64,000 nucleotides of DNA, from NCBI GenBank assembly GCA_032622095.1, contig CP136068.1, positions 3,943,314-4,007,313 of the forward strand, in the 5' to 3' direction. Below the pieces are notes generated by a model that did not search any database, was not told the DNA's origin, and saw only the letters and a list, made by a program, of their open reading frames with translations. Each line of letters opens with the position of its first letter. Within the stretch, counting starts at the first letter, position 1. Positions 23,637 to 36,962 of the stretch are shown here, piece after piece. Source of the DNA: Siphonodentalium dalli (taxonomy: Eukaryota; Mollusca; Scaphopoda; Gadilida; Siphonodentaliidae). The position numbers and the translations under genes are program-made.

Positions 23637-25200
23637 ACATTCTTAAAGCTACAAGATCACCAGCCATTTGTGTTAAAATAGTGCGCAACGATATGATTGA
23701 AGCAAAACTTGACGTCATGACACAGTGCTGAGAGTAGGATAATATCTTGAGAGTAGGTTAACACGTTCGGTCTTCTGGGAGTGGGAATATGGTTGATATT
23801 TTGATGTAAAAAGTTGATGAAAATATCTATATATGTATATAAAACCCATTGTCTGTGTGTGTATAATTCTCGCACGCTTTTGGTGCTCTTATAACTTTTC
23901 AACAATGTGTCCAATGTAGCCCCAAACACGGCATACAGTGTTTCAGAGAAGATGACTCACAAACTTTCACGCCGATTGGTCAAAGAAAACATGAGATCAA
24001 ACATGGTCCCTAATTGCCGTATTTGCACTCAAGTAGACACTATTCCTTCTGACGTTTGTCCAAAAGACGTCATGAGACGTCGTATACAAACTACACTTGC
24101 GCTGCTATATTTGTATTGACAAAATTTCCATGCGCTCAACCAAGCTGTTGGTGCTATAAATTAATTTGTCAGTTCAGGTTGAGTGTGAATATAAATAATG
24201 CATGTCATAGAAGTGAATGGGGTGTAGAGTTGAGACTCGAACATTCAATACCATTGTTGGAAATGGGTGTTATATGGTCTTTATATTTGTCACTTCTGTG
24301 TGAATATAAGTAATGGATGTTTTCTTTGTTATGAAAGTTGTGCCTTGAATGTGGAATTGAAGGAGTATATATCCGGAAGACGGCACATTAATTGTTTATA
24401 CAATATAAGAATTGATGTGAAGTGTGCCAATGGCTCGCAGTGTAGTAACTAGTCATGTCGGTGTGGAATAGTAGTTAGTAAAACACATGATCAGCATGAA
24501 ATAACATATTTTTATGTGTTTGAGAATCAAACAAATTAACTAATTTAACTAAATGGTACAGGTACATGCAATATATCCGATGATATGACAACAGTATGTA
24601 ATCAACATAACAACATCTTCTTGATGCTTCAAAAGGGTTACACATGTAATGTATATCTCTTCATCGGATAATAACGTTTTAATATTTGGTAAACAAAACT
24701 GCTGAATTACATAATACTTCAGACTCTTTCAAAACTGAATTATAGATAGGTCAGCGACATTAAAGTGCATGGTCGCCCACATTGCTGCATTCGCCAAATT
24801 CGTTGACACGTGCAGCATGGGATAGTCAAATCTGTATAGGTTGTTTTCATGACATCAACTATTTTATAACAACTCTAATGTGGTGATTGTGAAAAATCTG
24901 TATATATGTAATGCCTATGTAGTTGATTATATGTGATATTTTTTATAATTTCATTTGAAATAGTGGTCTGAGTAGCGGATGAAATAGCATGCAGAATAAT
25001 AATCGGGCAAAAAATTACGAACTTCGTAACATGGTTCAAGTACGAGCACGTATCTAATCACTTTTAGTATCCAATTACGCAAATACCGAGTATGTTTTAA
25101 TCACATTTAGTCCATCACCTCCTGCGATAGGGTCAGATATACTTGCCAATATACACCCTAGGAGGGCGTAATGCTGATCTAAGAATGGCCTCAGGTAATG
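23637..25200. other. AT-rich non-coding DNA
   Basis: No gene, repeat array or RNA recognised. Frames are short and without family resemblance. Confidence 0.4.
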
Positions 25201-25556
25201 CACTCCTGATATGACCTCTCATAATGATTAATTAAAATACATACATTTGTATATGGTTCCATGAGGATAAATTAAAATATGGTCACACACAGAGAGCGTT
25301 AATTGAAATATGGTCTGATGAGGGTAAATTAAAATATGGTCACATCATGGTTAAATAAAATATGTTCCCATGAGGGTTAATTAATATATCGTACAATGAG
25401 GGTTAATAAAACATATGGTCCCATGATGGTTTACTAAAATTGATCCTTGATTGTTAATTAAGATATCGTCCCATGAGGGTTAATACAAATATCGTCTCAA
25501 TGGGGACTAATTATAATATGCCCTCTCCCCATGAGGATCAATTAAAACATTAAGGG
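25201..25556 (+). repeat. Old, diverged minisatellite
   Basis: About twelve loose repeats of the theme GGTTAATTAAAATATGGTC with CCATGAGGG, roughly 26-28 bp apart, with many substitutions and indels. Confidence 0.75.
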
Positions 25557-26000
25557 GGTAATTTCTGAACATTCTTCAATTCATATAGCATTCTGATATA
25601 TCATCGGTACACATAAATAAAAATGATGTTTAGAATGTTAAACAACCAATGTGAAGGGTTAGTGTTGGAACTTTTCTTAATAACATATAGTTCCGATATA
25701 TTCCGCATACAAAGAAATAAAAAGTCAATATTTACAAACAGCACGAAGGTGTAACGTGGGAATTGGTTAGTAATTAACCATCCCAATTCATTTATGCCGA
25801 TATTTGTCGCATAGAACTAAATGAAAAAGTTCACTAAACGATATTAAATAACATGATAAACACCGATATAAACAAACACCTCGTAGTGTTCATGTTCGAA
25901 TCAAATTTCTTAGAAAATCGTCAAATCCCCGTGCAGTATAATAGTAGACAGCATTCCGATTTATGTCACGTGAAAATAAACGAAAGATGTTCAAATAACA
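25557..26000 (+). repeat. Diverged ~100-bp tandem repeat
   Basis: The theme TCTGATATATCATCGG..CATAAATAAAAATGATG recurs with heavy change near 25590, 25690, 25795 and 25950. Old; no coding signal. Confidence 0.5.
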
Positions 26001-26982
26001 ATGCAAGAAACACGCAACGCGCTAATGGTTAATGCGCGAATTCCCGTTAGAATTAATCGCTTTGCACTTCTTGGCATGCAAATAACAAACCATGGGTCAA
26101 TCAAGCATGTCTCGAGGGATGCCCGCTGCATGAAATAATAATGTAAACGACAAGAAGCAAAATTGAAAGTCCCAGCTACACCTTTTATCGTCTTCGGGGG
26201 TCGCACTACAACTTTTAATGTGTTCCAAAAATCCAAATTTCTATAAATAAAACCCCCATGCGCCTATAGATTACCAAGGGGCAGCAAATGATAATACACA
26301 CGGAGGGCGAAATGAGACCTAGTTATCCATGTCTCGGATCTCACAGTGGGTATAAATAATATGAGAACCAGTTTCCCCTGCCTCTGATATCTTAGTTACA
26401 CAAGTTTTCTCCCGTTGAACCGCCAGTTGATTTTAATATTTAGGGTCCCATTTCCCCAGCCCAGATTTCCCCTGATGCCATACCCCAGGGCCCAGGACAC
26501 ATATACACATATATACATACCGGTATGTGTATAAAAGTATAGAGATGTATAAACCTTCTCCATCTTGTTGGGATATCAATAAGGAATTTTAGAGACCACC
26601 TTTATTTTATATCTTTGCAAGAATACTGACGCTGAACGAAAGTGCATACCGGAACCGACATGGTGGCGACATCACTAGAACACATCTCTTTGGAGTTGAG
26701 CTAGTTACGTTGCAGTTAGGTTACGAAAAATCGTTGGTGATTGTCTCTATGTTTTATGTCGAAAAATACTTTCCACTTCATATTTTTGCACAGGTTCTAC
26801 CATAATTTAGGTTTAAATTCAGATCTCATGGTGGGTACCGGTGTGTTAAAATGAAGGCATTATTCACGGTCTTTGCAACTGTTATTCCGAAATATCTTGT
26901 TGTCACACATCCATAAATAAGTTATGATCATTTGTATGGCTACATATAGCGTCTGCGGATTATTTATTTATAGACTCCATTA
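26001..26982. other. Non-coding DNA, nothing recognised
   Basis: No ORF with a recognisable domain, and no repeat shared in the window. Confidence 0.4.
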
Positions 26983-29382
26983 TTAGCTCAACTTACTTTG
27001 TAAGTTTGAGCTATTGCCATGGCTTGGCGTCCGTCGTCCGTGTGTGCGTGTGTACGTCAACAATTTCCTTTGCCGCATGCTACAGGTCGTATCTTTTGTC
27101 TGATCTTTATAAAATTTGTCATGAATGTTGACATTGACATGTAGATGGGAACGAGTTATTTTGGGGTCATTCGGCCAAAAAACATGGCCGCTGGTGGCCA
27201 TCTTGGATTTCAAAATTAAATCCATTGGCGCGGGCTACAGGCCATACTGTTTGTGTGATCATCATAAAATTTGTCATGAATGTTGACATTTACATGTAGA
27301 TGGGAACGAGTAATTTTAGGATCATTTGGCCAAAAAACATGGCCGCTGGTGGCCATCTTGGATTTTACTATTTGCATCACTAAATCCTTTGACACATCCT
27401 ACACATCTCTGATCCGATCATCACCAAACTTCATATGGATCATTGGGGCGACCTCTAGATGGGAACGAGTCATTTTGGGGTCATTTGGCCAAAAACAATG
27501 GCCCCCGTCAGCCATCTTGGATTTTACTCTTTGCATCACTAAATACTTTCGCCCGGGCTACAGGTCGTATCTTTCGTCTGATCTTTATGAAATTTGTCAT
27601 GAATGTTGACATTGACATGTAGATGGGAACGAGCCATTTTGGGGTCATTCAGCCAAAAAACATGGCTGCTGGTGGCTATCTTGGATTTCAAAATTAAATC
27701 CATTGGCGCGGGCTACAGGCCGTACTGTTTGTGTGATCATAATAAAATTTGTCATGAATGTTGACATTTACATGTAGATGGGAACGAGTAATTTTAGGAT
27801 CATTTGGCCAAAAAACATGGCCGCTGGTGGCCATCTTGGATTTTACTATTTGCATCACTAAATCCTTTGACACATCCTGCAGACCACATCTCTGATCCGA
27901 TCATCACCAAACTTCATATGAATCATCGGGGCGACCTCTAGATGGGAACGAGTCATTTTGGGGTCATTTGGCGAAAAACAATGGCCACCGTCAGTCATCT
28001 TGGATTTTACTCTTTGCATCACTAAATAATTTCGCGCGGTCTACAGGTCGTATCTTTCGTCTGATCTTTATGAAATTTGTCATGAATGTTGACATTGACA
28101 TGTAGATGGGAACGAGCCATTTTGGGGTCAGTCGGCCAAAAAACATGGCTGCTGGTGGCCATCTTGGATTTCAAATTGAATCCATTGGCACGGGCTACAG
28201 GCCGTACTGTTTGTCTGATCATCATAAAATTTGTCATGAATGTTGACATTTACATGTAGATGGGAACGAGTCATTTTAGGATCATTCGGCAAAAAACATG
28301 GCCGCTGGTGGCCATCTTGGATTTTACTATTTGCATCACTAAATTCTTTGACACATCCTACAGACCACATCTCTGATCCGATCATCACCAAACTTCATAT
28401 GGATCATCGGGGTAACATCTAGATGGGAACAAGTCATTTGGCAAAAAAACATGGCCGCCGTCAGCCATCTTGGATTTTACTCTTTGCATCACTAAATACT
28501 TTGACACATCATACAGACCACTTTCCTGATCCGATCATCACCAAACTTCATATGGATCATCGGGGTGACCTCTAGATGGGAAACGAGTCATTTTGGGGTC
28601 ATTTGGCCAAAAAACATGGCCACCGTCAGCCATCTTGGATTTTACTCTTTGCATCACTAAATACTTTCACACATCCTACAGACCACAACCCTGATCCGAT
28701 CATCTCCAAACTTCATATTCATCATTGGGGTTGCCCCTAGTTGGGCAGGAATCACTTTGGGGTCATTCGGCCAAAAAACATGGCCGCTGGTGGCCATCTT
28801 GGATTTCAAAATTGAATCCATTGGCGCGGGCTACAGGCTGTACTGTTTGTCTGATCATCATAAAATTTGTCATGAATTTTGACATTTACATGTAGATGGG
28901 AACGAGTTATTTTAGGATCAATCGGCCAAAAAACATGGCCGCTGGTGGCCATCTTGCATTTTACTCTTTGCATCACTAAATACTTTGACACACCCTACAT
29001 ACCACATCCCTGATCTGATCATCACCAAACTTCATATGGATCATCGGGGTGACTTCTTGACGGGAACGTGTCATTTGGGGTCATTCGGCAAAAAAACATG
29101 GCCGCCGGTGGCCATTTTAGAATTTACTCTTTGCATCACTAAATCCTTTGGCACACCCTACAGACCACATCCCTGATCCGATCATTATGAAACTTGTCAT
29201 GAATGTTGATATTGACATGTAGATGGGAACGAGTCATTTTGGGGCTATTGGTCTCTCTTCACATTTACATTTTGTCTTACTTAGATATTTCAATGAGCTC
29301 CTTTCCTAATTCCTCCACTTACTGTCAACCATTAAATTATTCCCTTAACTAAGTTCAGCTACAGTGTCATTGACACTTTCAT
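26983..29382 (+). mobile_element. Complete core-repeat element, about 14 units
   Basis: The 5' hairpin AGCTCAACTTACTTTGTAAGTTTGAGCT spans 26985-27012, followed by CCATGGCTTGG and a GTCCGTCGTCCGTGTGTGCG tract. Units of ~150-165 bp come in three types: GACATTGACATGTAGATGGG, GACATTTACATGTAGATGGG, and a form with CACCAAACTTCATATGGATC. These are arranged in a repeating order that suggests higher-order expansion. The 3' end has AAGTTCAGCTACAGTGTC, an inverted partner of the 5' stem, followed by the hairpin GTGTCATTGACAC and TTTCAT. No protein is encoded. Confidence 0.9.
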
Positions 29383-29690
29383 ATTTATTTTTACGATCAC
29401 ACTAAATTGATATTGCTTGTGAAGTTCGAGGCTTTTGATACCAAAAAATATATGCAGGAGATAAAACTACTAGTATCTACTAATTACAATATCTTACACT
29501 TAGATTATAGACCTATAGGGCAAAAGCACATGTAGATAAATCGGGGTTCCTACATTAAAATTATTACTGGATTTTCCCCTTAGCAGCTACCGGCCCAATT
29601 CCCCGACTGCTGGTCCAATGTACAAAAGTACAGTCGGTTTCTGCTGGGGGACTAACAATATTTACCTTGACCTTGTAAGCCAGTGCATTT
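29383..29690. other. Unassigned spacer
   Basis: About 300 bp between two copies of the same element family. No feature seen. Confidence 0.4.
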
Positions 29691-30334
29691 TTAGCTCAAC
29701 TTTACTTTGTAAAGTTTAAGCTATTTCCATGGCTTGGTATCCATCATCCGTGTGCGTGTATGCGAGTGTGCATCAACACTTTCCTTTAGCACAGGCTACA
29801 GGTCGCACCTTTGGTCGGTTCATTATGAAATTTGTCATAGCTGTTGACATTGACATATAGATGGGAACAAGTCATTTTGGGGTCATTCGGCAAAAAAACA
29901 TTGCCGCTGGTGGCCATCTTGGATTTCAAAATTCAATCCATTAGCATGGGCTACAGGTCGTACTGTTTGTCTGATAATCATGAAATTTGTCATGAATGTT
30001 AATATTGACATGTAGATGGGAACGAGTCATTTTGGGGTCATTTGGCCATAAAACATGGCCACCGGCAGCCATCTTGGATTTTACTCTTCGCATGACTAAA
30101 TCCTTTGGCACAGGGTACACTGGTCCTACCTTAGGTCAGATCATCATGAAATTTGTCATGGATGTTAACATTGACATGTAGATGGGAACGAGTCATTATG
30201 GGGTCATTTGACCATAACACATGGCTGCTGGCAGTCATCTTGGATTGTACTCTTTACATGACTGAATTCTTTGGCACAGGCACATGAAATTATTCCCTTT
30301 TGAAGTTGAGCTACAGTGTCATTGACACTTTCAT
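29691..30334 (+). mobile_element. Short complete core-repeat element, three units
   Basis: Same family as 26983-29382, with hairpin AGCTCAACTTTAC..GTAAAGTTTAAGCT at 29693-29722, about three units, and a complete 3' end GAAGTTGAGCTACAGTGTCA..GACACTTTCAT at 30302-30334. It is useful as a minimal full-length example. Confidence 0.92.
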
Positions 30335-31457
30335 GTTATAGAGAATGCATGGCACAGGGTCTTCTATGTTGCATGAAAAGTTTAATACACGCATAGGTAT
30401 TCAGAAATTTAAAAGTACGCAAGTAGGATGACCGTGCTGTTCTTTCCTTTGGAGAATAACGGAAAACGTCTGATTTCACTGAAGAAGGCCTCATCAAAAG
30501 ATCTTATTTTGAAATTTTTACTGGAATATTAAATTACGAATCTCAATTGACCATAAATTACAATTGAATGGATCAATGACTGTTTAAAAAATTAGGAAAT
30601 AACTCATGTTTCAATAAATAAAGATGGTCTATCTCTTTCCAGAAATTTTCATATAGATTCCGGGTATAAAATATTTATGAAACAAGGACACCTGTCATTT
30701 TAATTAGAATTTCTTATCACATCTGCGGCACAATTTTTTGGGGCTATTTTTAGAACAGAAATCACACTGAAACGTTTGGAGCATACAAAGAAGGAGACCT
30801 GTTATGTTGTTGTCACCCTCAATCACGAGAAAATTGAATTTATATTTCAACACGATATTTAATAACGATAAAAATAAACAACTTTAAACTCCTTTATAGG
30901 CAAATATTTACATAGCATGTCTGTTTTACACTAAATCCTGTTTGGTCAACTGACAATTGGGTCACCCATTTCACCCCATTAACATATACCGTGACACGAA
31001 CATGACTTCACAAATTGTGGGGACCTAATCTGGCCTAAATCACTAAAATGGTCAGCAGAATAATTTGGCGTGCTTTTAAAAGTTCCACTGAATTGCATCT
31101 GAAGCCAGTTAGTTATATTGATTAGTTGCTAAGTGCTTGGAAATCTTATATTGGGCTGAATTAATGTGCTGTGTAGGCTAGTCTCAAATTCTTGGCAGAT
31201 TTTGTGAAAATAAATAAGAATACATTCAGATTTGTTATGGGAATAAATGATCAAAAAGAAATGAATGTAGTTGGTGTGTGTTATTGGATACAGTGTCGTA
31301 GGCTAGCATTGGGGGCAAATTTAGTGAAAACTGCTTCGCTTTTCACACAATGTGCCCCAGCGACCACAATAAAGAGTAAAATATGTTTTGTAAAAATTGG
31401 TCTGGAACCATGAATACATCTTTAATTAATTAATTAATGTTAACCTTCTGATTACAG
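30335..31457. other. Non-coding DNA upstream of the STIL relict
   Basis: AT-rich. The word AGAGAATGCATGGCACAGGG just after the previous element recurs in a foldback element near 63.3 kb. No STIL N-terminal exons were found here or further left. Confidence 0.4.
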
Positions 31458-32308
31458 TTTACCAGAATCCAGCCAATGGTTCCTGACATCTCACTGATAA
31501 TGAACGACACGAACCCGAGTCCTCAAAGGAGTCCGTAAAAATCTGGTGGTCTATGGGCAACACTCTTCCTCGTACCTCTGTGATAAATCAGCCGATCGTT
31601 CACAAAGATCGTGTGGACCTCAGCTGAACTATGTTATTCAGATTCAGTTCCTTCCCGTGCCCCGGGCTCCGCAGTCTGTTTCAGCTCGACATAGAATGCA
31701 TCCTACACCACAAGCTTCATATCCTATGAATATGTACCAGCAAACTCAAGGATATCCATGAGCTGTTCCCTCCCAGAAGGCACCTGTACCTCAAGCAATC
31801 TAACAACAAGTAAATTTACATCTCAACCATAAACATCACAGCAAAACCTGATTCAGCATGGATATCTGCAGCAAATAATGTGTCAACCGATGACTCAACC
31901 AAAGATTCAACCCATGAGTCAAGCTGTTGTGACTCGTCAAAACCTAATTCAGCAACAACTGTTGCCGCACCCTTCAACTCAAACTGCCACTCAACCAGGA
32001 CATCAAACTGCCATTCAACCAGGACATCAAACTGCCACTCAACCAGGACATCAACCAACTCTTACTCAACCTAATGTGGGACAGATGTTTTCAGTTCCGA
32101 CATCTGCGACACAGAAACCCGGGCTTTACTATATAACCCATAGAGCCCTCCGAGCGGTTTAATGGCCCTGACGTACAGGAGAATAGGTCAAGGTCGAGAG
32201 AGGATAGTGGGCTGAGTGTGACCCCTGAGCGACCGACTCCCAGTTTTAATATATTGAATGCTAACATCTCTGAATCGTCTGTGCCGAATCTGACTGCCAG
32301 TTCAGCAG
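31458..32308 (+). pseudogene. STIL: STIL relict exon 1 (Pro/Gln-rich region)
   Basis: Acceptor TTCTGATTACAG, donor CAG/GTTAGT. The first frame reads FTRIQPMVPDISLIMNDTN and SPQRSP, then TAA at about 31537. Later pieces in other frames are low-complexity and Q/P-rich (NLIQHGYLQQIMCQP; three ~21-bp repeats of QTATQPGH type at 31978-32055). The last piece reads SREDSGLSVTPERPTPSF and NLTASSAG up to the donor. Several frame changes (near 31540, 31620, 31800 and 32135) separate the pieces. Its 3' end, from about 32190, is the left border of the tandem duplication. Confidence 0.75.
31978..32055 (+). repeat. Short coding-type repeat, three units
   Basis: CAACCAGGACATCAAACTGC-like units about 24 bp apart, in the Gln-rich part of STIL exon 1. 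Confidence 0.8.
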
Positions 32309-32596
32309 GTTAGTATATAACATCTGTGAATCGTAAGTGCCAAATCTGACTGCTAGATCAGCAGGGCACTATATAACATCTCTGATGGCAATGTAACAAG
32401 AGACTGTATACTCCCTCTAGTCCAGAGAAAAAATACCTTACAGTTTGTTCATTGCATTCAATAAATTCTTTGAATTTATTTGGTAAACTTTTCTATTAAA
32501 TTAAATGTTTTCAATGTCACAGAATGCATTGATTTCTCAGTTAAAGCACTGAGTTTATAACAGTTTAGGGGAAACTTGGGTGGAGTGGGACATTTT

Positions 32597-33010
32597 TTTA
32601 TGTGTACCCATACCATAGTATGGTACACATAGTGTCGACGTCCGGATTGACCACTCGTCGTTCGTCCATCCGTCCATCTGTCTGTCAGTAGACACTTTAC
32701 GCATGGTGCAATAACTGAAATATTTTCGATCCGATCGGAACCAAATTTTGTATATGAATTTCTCAGCACAAAAGACAGATTGAGTTCGAATATGGGTTTG
32801 ATCCAACTATTTTTAATTGAGTTATGGCCCTTTTATGACTTAGAATTCATGCATGCTGCAATAACTCAAATTTATTTCATCTGATAGGAACCAAATTTGG
32901 AATGTGAATTTCTCAACTCAAAATGCAGAACGAGTTTGAATATGGGTTAGATCCAATTTGTTGTACCAGAGATATGGCCCTTTTTCAACTAAGAATTATC
33001 CAGATAATAA
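32597..33010 (+). mobile_element. GTGTACC hairpin repeat, copy in STIL intron
   Basis: Same family as 4255-4978: palindromic start (GTGTACCCATACCATAGT..GGTACACA), CGACGTCCGGATTGACCAC, then two to three ~110-bp units with GAACCAAATTTTGTATATG. It lacks the nested MITE. Present only in copy 1 of the STIL duplication. Confidence 0.8.
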
Positions 33011-33836
33011 CCCAAGTAACTTACAATTAATGAATTCCTGCTTCTCTGTGAGTTATTTATAGCCCTCATATGTTAGCTCTGTATAAGAGACACAGATTAG
33101 TGAATTACTGGATAAATTGATTTAGCTTTCTTTTTAACCACAACTTATATTAGCCATGTGAATTTATTTAACTAGACCAATGGAGCTTGGATGATGGGAC
33201 TACATTGGATCAAACAGGGCACAGATATGTGATTTAACCCCTTTTACCCATTTCATGTCTTTTAACCTTTTCCATTAAATAAATAACTATATTATTGTGA
33301 TATCTCACATGGCAATTTGCAACAACATGAATAGAACTGCTTACACTATGATAGTGGTGACAGGCTCTAGAGTTTAGATGTTATATTAACCCTTCTATTT
33401 TGACTCATACATTCAAATAATTTGTGTTATTACTGGTTATTATGTAGATTTGTCATATACTACTTTAGATCATAACAGTATACTCTATAATTCAACATTA
33501 AAAGATTATGATTCCGATCATAACAATTTAATATTGCCAAGGGATGGGTTAAAACATCTGCCGATCGTGATCGGCCTCTCGTCTTCCAAGGCTCATTTAA
33601 CTCAATTCATGCTACATATCCATCAGTTGTTTTGTGTACGATGTATACAACTTTATATATTTCCCATGCTGGCAACTTAAACAAGGTACCCAAATGTCCT
33701 GCACTTCCCCGTGTCATGGCGTACAGTGGGTCACCCAGTGGAATTAAATAACAACAACCGAAACAGTTATTCATTCAAAAAGGGAAATTCGTTTGTGGTA
33801 ACACACATTTATATAGTTGAAATATTAGGCTTTATT
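33011..33836. other. Intron DNA, nothing recognised
   Basis: AT-rich; absent from copy 2. No ORF with family resemblance. Confidence 0.4.
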
Positions 33837-34293
33837 ATCCCCCGCCAAATTGAAAATTTGCGGGGGATATAGGAATGAGTTCCGTCCGTCTGTCCATCCG
33901 TTTAGCCGTCCGTCTGTCCCAAATTTGTAAAGTTATAACTTGAACAAATGTAAACGGATTTCAAAGATTTGTGGTATATGAGCCAAGTCCGGCCAGATAT
34001 TTTTACCAGAGTTATTGGACTTTGTTTATTATTTTTGTCGAATTTACCAAATAGCAAATAGACGACGTCACAGGGCTGATTTCCACAAATGTCAACGGAT
34101 TTCAAAGATTTTTGGTATATGAGTTCACATGACCAGTATCTAGAACGAGTTCACAAACCAGGTCTGGCCGGATATCTTCAGCAGAGTTATTGGACTTTGT
34201 TTATTATTTTTGGTGCAAATGGACGACGTCACATGGCTAGTACCTAAAATAAGTTCGCAAGCCAGGCTTTTTGACAAAATCCCACCTCTTGTT
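33837..34293 (+). mobile_element. AT-CCCCC/CTCTTGTT element (copy vi)
   Basis: 5' hairpin ATCCCCCGCCAAATT..AATTTGCGGGGGAT at 33837-33869, then GTCCGTCTGTCC. Two core units carry ATTTCAAAGATTTGTGGTAT and GAGTTATTGGACTTTG. The 3' end is CACCTCTTGTT. The words GGCGGGGGATAC near 34350 may belong to a second, broken copy. Confidence 0.75.
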
Positions 34294-35034
34294 TAGCGCA
34301 TACTGAGAACGCAAACATTATTGAGAATGCACTTCCCCAACTGCACATTTAGGCGGGGGATACCGTCGTCTGCGACTGTTTGTTAATACTTCCACTCAAT
34401 CGGGGATGAGTGGGACACAGTTTTGATCCAATTGTCATCCGACAAGATAATTAAAAAACGTTCTGTTGGGTGTCTACATTTAGAAGATAAAAACAACCAG
34501 GAATGGTATTTTCCAAAGATCTGCTTAACTCTACATTTATACTGTAACTAACCGTCCCAATGTATACCAAGCAACATGTCCCACTCTACCCCGACATGGT
34601 CATGCATTCATTGAGACCATATTCTAGCAACATGCCTATGCCAAGGTATTGAAACAGACATGAAATTTGAAGCCCAAACACAGTTGTTTCAGAGTTGGTA
34701 AGAAAATATCTCTGATAAAAAAGTTTAAAATTTTTAAATGTTGTGTTTGGAAAAAAATTGCTCAGATTCAACAAAAAAATTCGGGCAATTTTTTTTTTAA
34801 ATCAATGAGGGAGGGACCGTTTTATTTTTTATTTTTTATTTTTTTCTGTGCATAGTAAGCATGGACAAAGATACCTTCCTCTGTCTAGTAATAACCAGAA
34901 AGGTAGAGGGAACTGTTATGCATATAAACTCATTTAGTCTTATATAAAAATGACATTGTACTACCAGTGTATGACTGGGATTACCTAACAATATATAATG
35001 CCCCTGACATTAACTACTGTTATTATACCCCCGC
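34294..35034. other. Intron DNA with AT-rich homopolymers
   Basis: Contains long T and A runs around 34750-34850. No gene seen. Confidence 0.4.
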
Positions 35035-35811
35035 AACGAAGTTAGGGGGGTATACTGGAGTCAGCTTGTCCGTCCGTCGTCCGTCCGTCGTCCGTCCGTG
35101 GACACAAATTTGTCCAGAGTTTTTCTCAGTCGTTTTTTGATCAATTTCCGTGAAACTTGGCACAGACATCAACTACCATGGGAACCTGCGATTATGACGT
35201 CTGTCGGTCTTTTTTTGGTGGAGTTATCCCCATTTTTCGACTTAGAAATTTTTCGCAACATGTATACTTTTGTCCGAGCTTTTATTCCTACATTTTTTGG
35301 TCAATTTTTAAAAAACGTGGCAGATATTTAGTACCATGGGAACTTGTGCACCTGCGATTATGACGTCTGTCCGACATTTTTTGGTTGAGTTATCCCCATT
35401 TTTCGACTTAGAAACTTTTTTTGCAACATGCATAATTTTGTCCGAGCTTTTATTCCTACATTTTTCGGTCAATGTTTTTTAATCTTGGCACTGTTATTTA
35501 GTCATGGGAACCTGTGCACCTGCGATTATGATATCTGTCCGACATTTTTTGTGGGGAGTTATTCCCCTTTTTCGACTTAGAAATTTTTTCGCAGCATACA
35601 TAATTTTGTCCAAGCTTATATTCCTACATTTTTCGGTCAATAGGTTTAAGATTAGGGTTATGGTTGTACACCTGCAATGGGAACTGTTAATTTATTATTT
35701 TAACTAAATGTTTACTGACATGTGAAACATCTTAGTAGTTTAAAAACACGGGGAGGGGGGGGGGGGGGGGCGGGTATCCTTAGTCGCATTGGGACAGTCA
35801 CACCTCTAGTT
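35035..35811 (+). mobile_element. AT-CCCCC/CTCTTGTT element (copy iv)
   Basis: 5' hairpin ATACCCCCGCAAC..GTTAGGGGGGTAT, GTCCGTCCGTCGTCCGTCC tract, and three ~170-bp units with GAAACTTGGCACAGACATC and GAGTTATCCCC. A 16-G run at 35755-35770 runs into GGGTATCC, a subterminal partner of the 5' stem. It ends CACCTCTAGTT. Confidence 0.8.
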
Positions 35812-36239
35812 GTTGTCTAAAAACTGATACCTCCCCATTCTAATATGTGATCCTGAATTTAGTCCTGTGCCTTTCAATTGTATAAAGTTACAATTAGTGA
35901 ATTGTATAAAGTTACAATTAGTGTAAGTTGTTCACAATGACTAATTGTAAGAAGAGCATGAGGATCAGCTAATCATTTTCTTAATGGTAGTCATCTACTT
36001 CATGTTGTAAGCCTGCAAGTCACTTTTTAACACATTACATGTTAGAGCTCAATGCACACTAATATTCAACACATATCTGCTATGGACATGTTGATAAAAT
36101 AAAAAAAAATTTAATTTTTTTTGTCATAACATCAGGCATTGCAATAAAAAGGCCTAATGCGGCCCTTTTTATTCAATGCGGCGGGGCCTGAGAACCAAAA
36201 CCTTTTTTTGTTTTGGCCTAAGACAAACAAATTAATCTT

Positions 36240-36720
36240 AGCTCAATCTTGCCGATAAAATATAAGAGATGAAACCTATAAGAACAATCAACATGTTAAA
36301 ATAAAAAAGATATATTACAACAAGAATTCACATCAGAGATGTTGGGTCGAATTGCTTCGCCAAAGTTATTGTGCTATCGTGATAAAAATTTCATAACAAA
36401 TTAACATATTTAACATATTTGTTCAAGTTATTGTACACAAAAATCACGAAAATGAACTATTTAAGGGCCATAACTCCACCCGTAACCTGGCCAGTTTTCA
36501 AACTGAATAAAGACATTGTTGACCAAGTATCATACACCAAATATCAACAATGCAGATAATAATTTGTCCACCCACAATACACCGACCTGGCCAGTTTCCG
36601 AACTCGATCATGAAATTGTTGATCAAGTCTCATATACTGAATGCGAAAGAATCCATTTGATATTTGTTCATGTTATTGCACTAACACCATTTGGAGATGC
36701 CTGAAGCCCACACGCCCGCA
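36240..36720 (+). repeat. Repeat of the 161-bp type, diverged
   Basis: Contains AAGGGCCATAACTCCACC, GGCCAGTTTTCAAACTG and two CTGGCCAGTTTCCGAACTCG-like units. Its counterpart in copy 2 is 42650-43090, so it was in place before the STIL duplication. Confidence 0.7.
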
Positions 36721-36962
36721 AATCGACTACTCCAAACTATAGGTGTTTTGGAAAACTCAACCAAAAAATTAAATTGTAAGCCTGCCTACCGACTCTTTTC
36801 TGACATGGAACCCCAACCAGACATTTAATTTTCTTTGGTCCAATGTACAACATTACAGTCATTATGCATCTCGTTGATGTCTCGTTGGATATCACGAACA
36901 TTAACTGGAATCAGGTTCCCCCCAGAGATTTATCAGTACAATCACTATGTGTCTTGTTTTAG

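Noticed and set aside
31192-31413. 73-codon frame just upstream of the STIL relict, considered as a missing N-terminal exon
   Set aside because: No resemblance to STIL and no acceptor/donor pair in phase.
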